Below, piece after piece: positions 1 through 11,179 of a stretch of 64,000 nucleotides of DNA (positions within the stretch are counted from its first letter, which is position 1; each line of letters opens with the position of its first letter). Under the pieces are notes generated by a model, which ran no database searches, had not been told where the DNA came from, and saw only the letters and a list, made by a program, of their open reading frames with translations. Origin of the DNA: Agelaius tricolor (Eukaryota; Chordata; Aves; Passeriformes; Icteridae); contig JALJCS010000029.1 of assembly GCA_023055355.1 (NCBI GenBank), positions 4,650,001-4,714,000 on the forward strand, given 5' to 3'. The position numbers were made by a program, and so were the translations under genes.

Positions 1-788
1 GAAGAAAATAAAAAGATAAAATGAACAATGCAGTAACTAAAACACTGCCAGAGTCAGAACCCAGCCTGACACCCTGTGGGTCAGGGTGCTGGCAGCAGAA
101 CCATTGGAATTGTGGCTCAGCCCTCCTGCAGTGTCAGGGCTGGTTCTGCTGGAGCAGGGATCCTGGAGAAAGGTGCAGTCTCTGCCTCTGGAGATCCAGG
201 GCAAGAGGCAGCTGCTGCTCCTCTGGGAATCCAGTGCAGAAGCCGTGCTGGTGTCTCAAACCCTCTGGATTATATCCAGGTAGGAATGCTTGGCTGGTGT
301 TCCAGAACCTCCAGATTCTATCCAGGCAGGAATGCTTGGCTGGTGTTCCAGAATCTCCAGATTCTATCCAGGCAGGAATGCTTGGCTGGTGTTCCAGAAT
401 CTCCAGATTCTATCCAGGTAGGAATGCTTGGCTGGTGTTCCAGAATCTCAGGGTTATATCCAGGTAGGAATGCTTGGCTGGTGTTCCAGAATCTCCAGAT
501 TATATCCAGGTAGGAATGCTTGGCTGGTGTTCCAGAATCTCCAGATTATATCTGGGTAGCAATGCTTGGCTCCTCCCTCTGGGCTCACATCTCCCAATGG
601 GATGCTGTAGTTCTTATCAGCCATGCAGGGACATTCCATAGCTGTTATCAGCAGGTGTGCCCCCAGAGGGAGGAGTGATTGTGGTCACTCAGAGAGAGAG
701 ATAAGGCAAACTGCCCACCTGACAAAAGATAATCTACCATACAGAGCAAGAGCATACAAGAACACATCTTGCCTTGCAATCTAGAACA
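1..788 (-). mobile_element. LTR family C, solo-type retroviral LTR, inverted, cut by the window edge
   Basis: Read on the minus strand, this matches the LTR at 30379-31478 along its length: the same start (tgttctag here, tgtcctgg there), the same block around a ctgcccac/gtgggcag motif, the same tandem array, and the same 3' part with a short TTTTATTTTCTTC stretch. The 3' end lies beyond position 1, so the copy is incomplete here. The central tandem array is listed separately. Short open frames across it on both strands only reflect the repeat. Family membership is seen directly by comparison inside the window; the class of retrovirus is not determined. Confidence 0.75.
264..560 (-). repeat. 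46-bp minisatellite inside LTR C, about 6 units
   Basis: A block with the core GGAATGCTTGGCTGGTGTTC recurs every 46 bp from about 281 to about 511, with a degenerate last copy near 555. Units differ mainly at one or two positions, such as GGCAGG or GGTAGG and TTCTATCC or TTATATCC. The same unit occurs on the opposite strand at 30581-31085, in the same place within the same LTR family. Confidence 0.9.
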
Positions 789-1528
789 AGGAACCTGTTA
801 GCTGAGGCTGGAACAAGGGAGCAGAAGGCAAGAGGGGATTCCCCAAAAAGTGCTGTAGGAATAATTACTCAAACTGCACAGCTTTTGTTCTATCAAACAA
901 ATTATTTTTACGGTAATCCTCGCCCCTCCTTGCTAATTTCTGTTCACATTCATGGGGACACCCATGTCTGCAGCTGCCTTTGCACCAGCTAAGCTTTGCC
1001 CACTGTGCACTGAAGCTCTTCTGAACCTCCAAGGCAGGTGAGGTACCAAGATCATGAAAGGCATAGAAATGTAACCCTAAGAAAACACATTTACCTCCTT
1101 GGTGGAGGTGCAGAGCAGCTCCCCGAGGTGTCCCCCCCCGCCACAGTTCAGGGTGTTCTCCTGTCACCAACCTCCTGTCCCTGTCCTTCCCCAGCTGTCA
1201 CCTCCCAGAGGAGCAGGCCCAGGCTGCAGCTGGTGCTGAGCGCTCCCCAGGCAGCTGTGCCCGGCCCATTGTTCCCTCTGCACACAAGGGATGTTTGCAA
1301 ATGTGTTTGAATTCCCCCAGCCGCAGTGGATGCAGCCATGCCAGGTTTTCAGCTGATTGTGATGGACACGAGATAATTCACACGTTCTAAAGCTGGGTTT
1401 ACAATGAAGAATGATTGTTTTCTAGCCTGATAAGGAAGGGTTTGAGAAACACAGCCGTTTCTTTTTTGTGAAGCTCAGGCATTCAAAGCCATTCACAAAA
1501 TGGCTACAAATAAGAAGAAGAAATCATG
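789..1528. other. Unique non-coding stretch
   Basis: There is no repeated family member and no coding pattern here. Short frames on both strands have no recognisable domain. I see nothing further to annotate. Confidence 0.5.
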
Positions 1529-1817
1529 GTTCAGACTTCCCAAAACACCTGATACCAAAGATTCCCCTCTAATGTATAACCCTGCCTTTTAATTTTTAAT
1601 TCTTATGGAATTTAGAGTTTTCCCCATTGTTTCTTTCACCTTTCAATATCCATTTTCATTTATCAGCAAACCTACAGTTTACTTGTAAAAGCAAATCTCT
1701 TTTTCCATTCATCACTCAGTGGAATCCTCCCCATTGTTTCTTTTCTCTCCCAGCGCTGGTTTTATCTCCCAGCAGCCCCACAGCTGGTTTGGAAACACAA
1801 ATCCCTCATTCCTCTCA
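1529..1817 (-). mobile_element. LTR family D, truncated, inverted
   Basis: This piece matches 61852-62141 almost base for base, from a shared TCAGACTTCCC block to a shared end at CCTCATTCCTCTCA. The complete copy at 61645-62141 shows that this is the 5' portion of an LTR lying on the minus strand. The 3' third, with the TATA and polyadenylation signals, is missing here. The truncation is seen by comparison; its cause is not visible. Confidence 0.75.
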
Positions 1818-2469
1818 TGAGGAGTTCCCCTGAGCTGGAAAGGTGCTGTGCCCCAGGCTGTGAGAGGGGCAGAGTGTCCCTGCACTCAGGGGTGGAGGCA
1901 CCCAGGAGCTGCCAGCCCTGGGCCCAAACGCACAATTTAAAGCGCAAACTTTAAAAAATTTTAATTTAATTTAAAGCTGTAGCCCCAAAAGTGCCAAGCT
2001 CACACTGGCATGGCAGAAAATGCCACCTCACCACTAATTAATTCAGTTCTGCAGAGCTTTCCAAGAGCCTTACATGAAAGGTTCCAAACAAATGCGAGGC
2101 ATTGTTAAGGAAACGCTCAGTCTTTTTAACAAATTAATTAATTTGTGGTGTTTCCTTGCTGACAAGCACTATCTAATGGAAGTGAAAGCACCAGATCAAA
2201 CAGACATATCCCATCCCACAGCCAATCCAAGGAGAGAGAGTGACAGGGAAGTGTCTTGAGGGTTTAGCAGGGGAGCACCAAACAAACAGGCAACCACATA
2301 TGTCTCATTTCATTTAATATCTGCTATCTGTGTGTGAATAAACATTTCATATCACACCTTTTGATGGCTGCCACAACAATATCTCAGAGAGAGAGAGCTC
2401 CTTCTTCACAGGGAAGGGGAGTTGCTCTTGTGTGAGAAGAGGGAGATGAAAGACAGCTTTGCAATGAAG

Positions 2470-2680
2470 CTGCAACGAGCCCCAGACCTTTTGAACCGTT
2501 AGGATTTATATGTCATTAAATAATTAACTCAATGATGCATGAGAGAAAGTGATGTAAAGGACCTCAATTAATTGCTTTCATTGCAGCAGGCACCAGGTCC
2601 CGGTGATGAGATATAAGCAGGGTGAACTTTGTTTCAGAGGTTGCCTTTTAAATGCAGTCATAAAAAAAGTGACAAATGGC
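2470..2680. promoter_or_regulatory. Candidate conserved non-coding element
   Basis: This unique block holds several homeodomain-type cores (CATTAAATAATTAA, TCAATTAATTGC), a GATGCATGA motif and a TTTGTTT core within about 200 bp. There is no microsatellite or retroelement similarity. The call is inference from motif density alone; I cannot test conservation. Confidence 0.2.
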
Positions 2681-3429
2681 TCGTTGGGATGCGACTTTTG
2701 TTTGCTGGAATGTTTTTGGTTTTTTTTTTTGTGTGTTGCAGTGTCTTTGCCTTAAATTAACTGACATAATCAGATGGCAGGCTCAGCCCTTGTGCCATTG
2801 GCTTTGTGCTGCTCTCTCTCTCCTCATGAATTCCAGGGACAGTGAGAGGCAAAGCAAGGCCTGTCTGAGCTATGGATTTTTAATTAATTTATCTGCTGCC
2901 TTTTATCTCTCAGTATTCACAGGCTGGTATAAGCAATTTGGTTTAAACTGCCTGCTGCATTCTGCCACCTCTCTTGGGATTATCCTGTAGTCTAATAGGA
3001 TATAATTCCTGATTGTGTCAAACTCTCAGTGCTTTATTTAATCCCACTAGGTTTTTTTTTCAGATTTTCTGCGTCACCCTTAAACCCTTTCCTATCCTGC
3101 TGCTCACAGCCTCTGACAGACTTTTCCTGCACATTTAGGAAGGAGGAAATTCAAGTCAAGCCTTGGATTTAATCCCACTACACTAAATTAAATAGTTGGG
3201 TTAGGAACTGGAGTAGAAAGAGAGGACAGACCACAACCTCCACGCTGATCTGAACCCTCAGGAGCCTCAGGGCAGCTCCAGGCTGGGGATTTCAGCTGAA
3301 TTTAGAGTAAGGCTCTGTTTGCTCTTCCAACCTGTTGTGTTTTAAATGAGTGGGGTGAGAACTGTTAATAGGGGAAAAAGGCAGCAGTGGAATACCCACT
3401 AATTTAGGATTCTGGAAAAAGGTCTGCAG

Positions 3430-3493
3430 TCAGAAGGGGCCATTCCCAATCCCACTTTTCCCAGAAGGGGCCATTCTCAATCTCAGTTTTCCC
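3430..3493. repeat. Two-copy 33-bp tandem duplication
   Basis: The phrase CAGAAGGGGCCATTC...TTTTCCCA occurs twice in a row with two or three mismatches. Confidence 0.7.
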
Positions 3494-3956
3494 AGTGGTG
3501 AAAATAAAGTCACTTACAGGGGGATTCATGCTGTCACCTCAGCTCCTGGTGACATAACCTGCACTTAACCTCAGAGGAAGATTAGGATTATATGATCCAG
3601 ATGGGGCTATTTCTGCCAGGTTGCTGCTTCATTATTTAAAAGGTTAAAAAAAAAAAAAAGAAAAACAGGAGAGAGGATTGATTTGGTGCCATCTGCTCAG
3701 GACGAGGTGAGAAAAATTCTGCCAGGCTTTTATGTTCACCCCTGTCCGCTGGGCTCACATGGGGATCCATTCCCACTTAATTACACACCTCTGGGCGGGC
3801 ACACAGGGGCTGGGGAGAGGCTGGAGAAGCTCTGGATGCCCTCAGGAGAGACCCAGCTGTGGCCAGAAGGAGCCCAGGGGTGGCCAGTGCTGAATGGATC
3901 TGCCCTGATCCTGCAGCTCTGCCCAGTGGGGGACACTGGATGTCCAAACCACTGCA

Positions 3957-4370
3957 TGAGGATTTCAGCTTTTCTATTTTCCATCTATTGTAACCCTGCA
4001 GTTCTTTAGTGTAGAACTCTGAACTCCACACCCAGCGGGAGCTGCTGCTTCCCCATTTGGGGCAGACACAACAATTCCTCTCCAGGCCTGGCAATCAAGG
4101 ACACCTCACTGCCTCAGGGCCCAGAGATGGGAACAAAAGGGAGTTGGGGGCAGCAAACTTGGGGTCAATGACTTCATCAGCTGAAGCTGGAATTGGCAGA
4201 TTCACCCCCAAAATGCAAATGGACCAAACTTATAAAAGTGTGAAACCTGTGACCCATTGTCCATTTTTGGGTGGGTTTTATCTGCCCTAAATGTACCTGA
4301 AGACCCTTCAATAAATAGATCTGCTTTTTATTCCCTCAATTTTGGTTTTAGGTTACCCAAAAAGGAATCA
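3957..4370 (+). mobile_element. LTR family A (TATA and polyA present)
   Basis: The sequence matches the minus-strand copy at 53140-53570 over about 300 bp and has the general plan of the longer variants at 14229-14837 and 34388-34966. A TATA box (TATAAAAG, 4231-4238) is followed about 70 bp later by AATAAA (4310-4315), as expected for U3-R of an LTR. The end GGAATCA at about 4370 corresponds to GGCATCA in the other copies, and the start TGAGGATTTCAG to TGGTGCTTCAG. No target-site duplication is evident. Retroviral class is unknown. Confidence 0.7.
4231..4315 (+). promoter_or_regulatory. TATA box to polyadenylation signal of LTR A
   Basis: TATAAAAG at 4231-4238 and AATAAA at 4310-4315 have the spacing expected for a short R region. 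The signals are present in the sequence; whether they are active is unknown. Confidence 0.45.
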
Positions 4371-4610
4371 AAGCAAAAAGCTCCCCAGTTTGTGTGGGGA
4401 AGCACAGAAGCACACCCCTGTTTCTGCTGGGGATGGAGCACAGGAAGGGAGGGGAGGAAAGCTGATCCTGCAGGAGTTTTGCACAGAAAAAGGGAGACAC
4501 CAGTGTCAGCCTGGAGGTGGCTGTGGCCAGGTGCCAGCCATGAAGCTCATGAGCTGAGCAGGACAATTCCAGAGCTGGGAGGGTGTGATGGCAGCAGGAA
4601 AGGACAGGAT
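4371..4610. mobile_element. Retroelement-associated sequence 'B'
   Basis: This block, starting AAGCAAAAAGCTCCCCAG and ending GGACAGGAT, occurs again at 15986-16222 and in part at 16379-16523. In the two long copies it runs directly into LTR B at the same base. It may be an internal remnant of the LTR A element or a separate repeat; no protein motif or primer-binding site can be recognised. Confidence 0.6.
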
Positions 4611-5065
4611 TGTCACCATCACATTTTCTGAAAAATCCCTTTGCCAGGATTTCTTCTCCTGGGAAGCTGAGAAGCCTCAGAGAAAAATGAAAACAATAAT
4701 TATCTGATTGGCTTCTCCTGTGTTTTGCTGCTTTGGAATGTGGTTGGGCATTGTTTACCAACTGCTCATTGTTTGATTGGTTTTATGTGAATTGTTTTTG
4801 CTTCATGACCAATCCAGTCAGGCTGTGTCAGATTCTGGAGAGTCAGGAGTTTTTAATTAGTATCTTGTTAAGCCTTCTGTCTGTATCCTTTCTCTATTCT
4901 TTAGTATAGTTTTAGTATAGCATAATATAATGTAATGTAATGTAATATAATGTAATGTAATATAATGTAATATAATGTAATATAATATAATATAAGTTAG
5001 CCTTCTGAGAACATGGAGTCAGATTCAACTTTTCCTTCCTGCCACTGGGGACCCTGAAGACACCA
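4611..5065 (+). mobile_element. LTR family B
   Basis: The sequence runs from TGTCACCATCAC to GAAGACACCA and matches the inverted copies at 52740-53133 and 49707-50072, sharing TTAGCCTTCTGTCTGTATCC and GAGAACATGGAGTCAGATTC. It is flanked by CAGGAT (4605-4610) and CAGGAC (5066-5071), a 5-of-6 match that could be a target-site duplication. The same left junction occurs at 16222/16223, so the insertion may predate a duplication of the whole block. The R region has grown into a pentamer-like array. Confidence 0.75.
4908..4996 (+). repeat. TAATG/TAATA array within LTR B
   Basis: Repeated TAATATAATG and TAATG units replace the short TTTAATATAATATAATATC stretch seen in the other family members. The expansion is specific to this copy in the window. 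Confidence 0.8.
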
Positions 5066-5168
5066 CAGGACAGATGCTCTGCTGGTCCTTCAGAGCTTTT
5101 AGCTGCTCCCAGCTGCACAGCAAGAGGCAGATCCTGGCTCTGCAGGATGTGGGAATGGCCAAGCAGAG

Positions 5169-5205
<37 letters not shown>

Positions 5206-6780
5206 TCCCTCAGCCTGGCTCTGCTCTCAGCTCTGACAGCCTGGAGTGAGGAACTCCCCCAGTCAGTGCTCACTTCCAGTCTCTGCTACTCACAAAGGCA
5301 AAAAAATCACCTTGATCACGACAGTGAGAGAAAAGGGTGCAGCTAATGAGCTCTTAATTGGGTGGGGTTGGCACTCAGATCCTGCTCCAGGCTTTGGAAA
5401 CCAAAAGGAAGGGACTTCCCATGCAGCCAGTGACATCAGCTCTGGTCTTCATGTGCTGCCTGGAATGAGCTTCATTAATGTTTTCCTTGCTATAATCCAT
5501 CATCCCTTCAACAATGCATTCCTGACAGTTAATTAGACTCCACAGAGTGGAATAAGTAGCGCCGTGTTTGGAATTATAATCCAGTCCTGAAAAACACATC
5601 ATGTGAGGCATAGCAGCAGGCTCTTGGACATCTTAAGGAGTTTTTATTCCAAAAGCTTGCTAAACTCTGCTTAGCAAAATCTGCAGCATGTCTGCCAATG
5701 GATTCATTGCAGAGGGGTCAGGAATCTCTGTTCATTAGCAAAACCCCAAAGAAATGAACCCATAGATAAATAAATCCAGCCTTTCTGAATGCAGGTGAGC
5801 CCTGAGCGTCATCACCTGCTCCAGGTGACACTCAGGCCACGAGAGATGGCATCCCTGCCAGATTCCCTGCTGATCCCAATGGGGTTGGACATGGAAAGTC
5901 AGGCAGTGTTACAGGATGGAACATTCTGCAGTAGGGACCTGCTCCATCCCAGTTACCTGGGACGTTTGGGGTTTTTTTTTGGAATGGTGCTGTCATTTCC
6001 TGGGTACTCAGAACAAACCCAGGAAGCTGGGAGTGGCTTCTCAATGATCAAAATGATAAATAACAATGCTGAGACTGGGCTCACAATGCTGGAGACCTGC
6101 CTGGCTTAGGGAATGCTGAGCCAGGAGAGCTGCTGGGGATGCACAGCAAGGGCTGGAGTGCTGGAGAGGAGCTGCCTCTGTGATGGATGGCACCAGGCAG
6201 CTGAGATGTTTTTCCAGAAGGTGCCCACTTGCTTCAGACATGCACCAGTGCCGTCACCTCGAGGCCCTGGGCACAGACAGCCTGCAGTGACAGCTGGCAG
6301 TGCCACCAAGTGTGACAGGGAGAGCAGCAAGTTTAAACAGAGCCTGGGCCACACCTGGCATCCTCTCCCTCTGTCTTAATTGGTTTGTAATTTACTGCTT
6401 ATCTAGGCAGTGTTTGAGAGATGTCCCAGACCTCTCTGGCTGAAAATATTCCCTTGAATATGGCTGGGAATCTTTGGTTGGAAAGCTCCTACAGCCATCT
6501 GGAAGTTTCCTTGGGAAAAGGAGAGTCTGTGCCTTCAGCTTCTCCCCCAGCCCTGCCCACAAAATCCCTTGTGCTGGGCAGAGCCTGGGAGAGAGGGATA
6601 AAATCCTGGTTTTAATTTTTTATTCTTTTTAGTCTTATCTTTTGATCTTATAAATATTTATCTTATTATCCTATTGTTATATTTTTCTCATATTTTTATT
6701 CTTTTTATTCAAACCACAGCTCCACTGCAGCTGCCAAGGACACAGCTCCTGCTCCCAGTGTGGAATTTAAGTTGTTGTGA
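5066..6780. other. Unique non-coding stretch
   Basis: This is single-copy sequence apart from a TA microsatellite at 5169-5206. Short frames on both strands look random. No exon, RNA gene or retroelement is recognised. Confidence 0.5.
5169..5206. repeat. (TA)n microsatellite
   Basis: About 14 TA units are followed by TATGTATATA. Confidence 0.95.
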
Positions 6781-6808
6781 GTTTGGGCAGCTAAACCAGG
6801 GCTCCCCT
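6781..6808. repeat. Left arm of a 28-bp perfect inverted repeat
   Basis: This arm, beginning GTTTGGGCAGC, is the exact reverse complement of 7692-7719. The arms are 883 bp apart. Nothing identifies a transposon family. Confidence 0.8.
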
Positions 6809-6854
6809 ATTGGAAAAGCAGGACAAGGGGGAGAAAAGGATGCATCTGACCCCA

Positions 6855-6960
6855 TCTGATCAGAGGGCTAATTAATCACTTTATTATACTATATTTTTCT
6901 ATACTATATTACACTGAATCTGCCAAACAACTGCACAGAATCTCGTGACTGTCAGCCAAC
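6855..6960 (-). mobile_element. Degraded LTR B-like fragment
   Basis: The block GGCTAATTAATCACTTTATTATACTATAT with a following CGTGACTGTC matches the outer LTR at 23915-23986 and its continuation near 24321. Similarity fades on both sides, so this is an old remnant in minus orientation. Confidence 0.55.
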
Positions 6961-7000
6961 AGTCCTGACACACACCTGGATTCAACTGGTCAATGAATCA

Positions 7001-7203
7001 AAAAGTATTCAAAGGAAATTGGGGAAGGGAGGGAAGCATTTTCCCCTTAAGGTTTTGACAAAAAGAGTAATAACCACTTTTTTTAACCAGCTTGTCCACA
7101 GAATCTTCATCCTTCCTGCATTTATTTTTTACCTCTAGTACTCACCTGCTGTAAATGAATGAAAAGTCTTTCATGTTAAACCTCACAAACAATTTTAGGG
7201 CAC
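7001..7203 (-). repeat. Left arm of a ~200-bp inverted repeat
   Basis: The reverse complement of this arm aligns with 11180-11383 with roughly 17 differences, about 92 percent identity by my hand alignment. The arms lie about 4 kb apart and the flanks are unrelated. No LTR or CR1 hallmark is visible, so the family is unknown. A transcript through both arms could fold into a long hairpin. Confidence 0.8.
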
Positions 7204-8662
7204 TCACACCAGAATCCAATTACCAATTCCCTTCAGGTAAACAAACTTCCACAATGCATTCCACCTGTTCCAAAACACAGGAGCAGTAAATGAGAAAAGA
7301 ATTGGCTTTTGTTTCTCTGAGGTTCAGAGAACGCGAATCCCAGAAAATCCTTGGGAAGCTGTGCCTCGCTTTTCTCTGTGAGGAGAAATGTGGCCACACT
7401 CCCCCAGACCCAAGGATCAGCTGTGCAGTGCCTGTCTGTGGGCCAGGAAGAACAGGATTTTAGACTCAGGTGGTTTCCTTCTTCAGAGGAATCTGTTCCC
7501 CCCAGGGCAGCGCTGTGCATGCAGCCACAGATGACACAGAGACGATTTGCTGGGCACTGAGCCTGCTCCTGATGTCCCTGCTGCCCCACAGTCCCTCAGT
7601 GTCAGGGAAATGAACTGTCCTGGCCAAGCCTCCCCTCCTGGGCTTGTTCAGAGCAGCAAATCACAACAAATCACAGAAAATCACAGCAAAAAGGGGAGCC
7701 CTGGTTTAGCTGCCCAAACCACCCCCAGCAGCTGCCTCTGATTTTCTACTAAACACTCCCTGAATGCAGTCAGAGGACAGGAGTGTAATATATGTTATAA
7801 AATAATTTGTGCTAAAGGAAATTAAAAATCACAGCATTCTGTGTGCTAAAGCCAGTGTTGGGCAACAAGCAGTAACAGGCTAAGTGATAAGGATGGGGAT
7901 TCCAACACCAGCAGGACACTGACTCCAGAGATGGAAATTTCAAGGGATTTTTTCATCTGACAAGATCCCAGCAGGAGGCATTTGATAGGCATCATCAATA
8001 AAATAATATTCAACACCAGAAGTTTGTCCCAGAAGATTTTCACCAGACAGGATTTCAGCAATTATTCACCAGGTCTGAGAAACACGGCAGCAAGAAAGAA
8101 AAAAAACTCTGATAATATGCAAAAATATGCTAAAGAGGGGCCTCTTCCAGAGCCCAAAAGACCATATAAAACAAACCCTTAGAAATGACATTTGGAGACC
8201 CACAGGGATTTTGGTGCATTGAGGCCAAATCCTGGGTATCCCCGACTGATTGCCTGGCTCAGAGTGGAACTGCTTGTGGTTTTTTCCAAATTTATACTTT
8301 GATTATTTAATAGATTTCCTTAATTATTAAATTAGAGTATTCATTTCTAACGGGAGGAAGGCTTGCAGGGGTGTTTGGGGTGATGGAGCCTTGGCAAAGG
8401 GCAAAATCCCCCCGCTTGAGAAAGGAAAACCAACAAAGTGAAAAAAGGGCACATTTTAACATTATCATTTGTTACAATTGATCTGCTGGCCAGTTTCCAC
8501 AGCTCCTTAATCTTAATTCTCATCACCAGGAAGCTAAGAAGAATCTGAGTTCTCCTTCTAGACTTATTTTTTTACATGTTAGAAAATGTATTAAAAATAT
8601 TTTTGTAATAACAACACAGAAGCTCACTCCACTTGAGCTGTTTACTATTATTACAGCTGTTC
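7204..8662. other. Unique non-coding stretch
   Basis: Apart from the 28-bp inverted-repeat arm at 7692-7719, I see no repeat family and no coding pattern. Confidence 0.5.
7692..7719. repeat. Right arm of a 28-bp perfect inverted repeat
   Basis: This is the exact reverse complement of 6781-6808 and contains CCTGGTTTAGCTGCCC. Confidence 0.8.
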
Positions 8663-8907
8663 ATTTTGGAGGTTTAGATGGTGTTTTAGGGAGAAATTTG
8701 GTTTAGATATTTTATTTTTTAGTGGGATTGGTAATGAATTATGAAAGATTTGGAGAGATATTTTGTGGTATTGGTTAATTGTTTATTGGTAGATTGATTA
8801 AGCAGGTTGGGAATGTTTTTCTTTGGATTTGAATAAGTAAGTGGTATTTAATTTGATGTATTAAGGTTACTTAAATGTTGGGTTTTGTTTTTTTTTTTTT
8901 TTAATTT
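8663..8907. other. Cytosine-depleted stretch
   Basis: By my hand count this 245-bp stretch has 3 C and about 60 G; the rest is A and T. It is not a simple repeat: G is spread through varied contexts. DNA on both sides has ordinary C content. Such one-strand C loss is what cytidine deamination of single-stranded DNA leaves behind (G-to-A if the element is read on the minus strand). The origin of the sequence is not recognised, so this remains inference. Confidence 0.7.
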
Positions 8908-9387
8908 CTGTTGGGAACATTAAATGAGGCTGCACCCTGAACTTCGAATCTTTTTTTGTATTTTTAATCTTATTATGCTCAACTTGTAGATATTTTCATA
9001 GCAATGCAAGCTGCAGTGAAGGAAAAAAGTGAGAATTGGAGCAGAAGATTGGATACACAGCTCCCAGTGCTCCTGATAGCTACTCATTGATTATTTTGGG
9101 TGTAAATTGCATTGATTATGGTAATGAGGAGGTGCCAAGCGCAGGGACAGCAGGGGAATGTCTGAGTGGTGTCTGCTGGAACCCACAGCATCAGGAGCTG
9201 CTGCATTGAATCCCAGCACATCTGGATCACTAACAGGGTCCTTCATCAGGCAGGCTGGGATTTGCACACCTGGAGGAGCAGAGCAGAGCTGCTCTGCCCA
9301 AGGAGTGACCTGAGGGAGCTGAGCCCAGCTGTTCCAGCAGCTCTGACAAACCCAGCTGGGCTTTCACAGCTCCCTGGCCAGGGCCAG
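8908..9387. other. Unique non-coding stretch
   Basis: Nothing recognisable is seen apart from moderately AT-rich sequence. Confidence 0.45.
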
Positions 9388-10120
9388 TGACACGGCTGGG
9401 TTGGAAATGGGGGTGCAAATTCCATTCCTATCTGTGGGGCAGTTCTCTGCTGTTCATGGGGCAATTTTTTCTTTATCTCTCCTACACCCAATCCTCCCTC
9501 CAGGAGATCTCTGCTGTTCATGGGCCATTCATTATTAATTCTCTTCTGTCCATGGCCAGGGAGTGTCCCTGCAGGGCTGATCCAATCCCATCATCCCATG
9601 GGGAGATGCTCCGCCCAGGGGAGGAGCCAAGCATTCCTACCTGGATCCAATCTGAGCTTTGGGACAGCCCAGCAGCCTTTGCCCAGTGCATTGCCAGAGG
9701 AGCAGCTTCTGCTGCCCTGCATGGCCAGAGGGAGCCCAGGCCCATCTGCAGCAGCCCTGGAGCTGCAGAGGAAAACTCCCCCCTTGTGCAGGATCCCTGC
9801 TCCAGCAGAGCCACAGCTGGCACTGCAGGAGGGCTGAGCCCCCATGGGATGGGGCTGTGCCACCACCCTGACACACAGGGGACAGGGCATGGGCTGACTC
9901 TGGCACTGCTGTTTTGTATTACTGCACATTATTTTATTATTTTATTTTATTTTATTTTTCTTCCCTAATAACGAACTGTTATTCCTGCCTCCATATCTCT
10001 GCCAGAGAGCCCCTTAATTTCAAAATTATAATAATTCACAGGGAGATGGTTTGCATTTTCCATTTCAGGAGAGGCTCCTGCCTTCCTTAGCAGAGACCTG
10101 TCTGTTCAAACCAAGGCACA
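9388..10120 (+). mobile_element. LTR family C, near full length, without VNTR expansion
   Basis: The sequence starts near TGACACGGCTGGGTTGG and ends near CTGTTCAAACCAAGGCA. Positions 9518-9890 are almost identical to 47318-47690, and the end is shared with 31330-31478 and 41608-41712. It carries one copy of the CAAGCATTCCTACCTGGAT unit (about 9630), which is present in 6 to 11 tandem copies in the other members. Long frames on both strands reflect GC-rich LTR sequence, not a gene. No clear target-site duplication was found. Confidence 0.75.
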
Positions 10121-11179
10121 CTCCCAGCTCCTCTCATCAGTTCTGAAATGCTCCAAAAGCTTTGTCTTGCTGCTGGGGGGGAACCAATTTTGCAGTGTAA
10201 CCTTTGCCAGCTGTGGATTGATGAAGGGCTGAGATTGGAAAAGATATGAACTCCCCTTGCCAATCTCCCTCGTGGCCGGGCTGGCAATTTTTCACAGGGA
10301 TGTTCTGGGGACAGGGACATGAAGGATTATCAGCTGCTCAGACACAACCTGGGAGATAGCAAATGAAAGCCAAGGCAGAAGTGGAATTCCTCAGCAGATA
10401 TTGGATTTCTTGTGTATTTCTCTCCTGCCACCCAGGATATCTGATATTTCTCCCTTGCATTGGTGTCAGCGAGTGGGAATTCAGCTTTCAACCTCCAACA
10501 GATTAACAAGAGAGGGGTTTAGCATCTGCTCTGATATTTTAAGCACAAAAGAAGAAAGACCTGTAGCTTTGTCTTGCCAGTGCTGGTAAATATTTTGTGC
10601 CTGTTCCTCTCACCCGAAGGTTACACAACATTAGTGCAGAATGGAAATGTCCTGTCAGGCACACAGAGACAACAGTGACTGCTGCACAAATCCTTTCCAT
10701 GCTATAAATACAGATCTTCCCCCATAATGGCAACACAATCTCGATCTGCCTCTGGTGATAAAGAAAAAAAAAATGTTAAAAAAGCTGTTTAATTTAATTA
10801 GAGTCTATTTGGAAACCTAGCAGCATGAAATAATTTGATTTACAGAAATAACCTTCAGTGGCTACAGACAGCATTTCTTTGTGTCTTATCTTGGGATAAC
10901 AGCGACTGTTATATTTCAAACCTTAAACTGTACAAACAGTGTGACCAGAGAGAGCCCTGGGAACATTTCAAATGACGTCAGGGCATTGCCATTTATTCAG
11001 CTCCCTGTCCTCTCCCAGGCTGAGATGCTAAAAATTCTGCTGGAGCAACATTTGCCCCTGAGGAGATGGAAGTTAATTCCTGTCCAGCCTCTCCACTGCA
11101 GTTTTCATCCTTCCCAAAGGAAGCAGCTCCCACTAAAAGCTCCTTTGCTGCTGGCATGAGGGGTGATGTTTAATGAAAA
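10121..11179. other. Unique non-coding stretch
   Basis: This is single-copy sequence, AT-rich near 10750-10850. No exon or repeat family is recognised. Confidence 0.45.

Larger units (their letters stand above)
1818..3956. other. Unique AT-rich non-coding stretch
   Basis: This is single-copy sequence with many TTAATTA-type motifs, poly-T runs near 2718 and 3050, and a poly-A run near 3647. No exon is supported. A sub-block at 2470-2680 is listed separately as a possible regulatory element, and a short tandem duplication sits at 3430-3493. Confidence 0.5.

Noticed and set aside
9387..9968. 193-residue frame, also seen at 47.2-47.8 kb
   Set aside because: The similarity between the two is nucleotide similarity of LTR C copies; opposite-strand frames are equally long.
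9382..10126. Target-site duplication for LTR C at 9.4 kb
   Set aside because: GGCCAG on the left and CACTCC on the right do not match.
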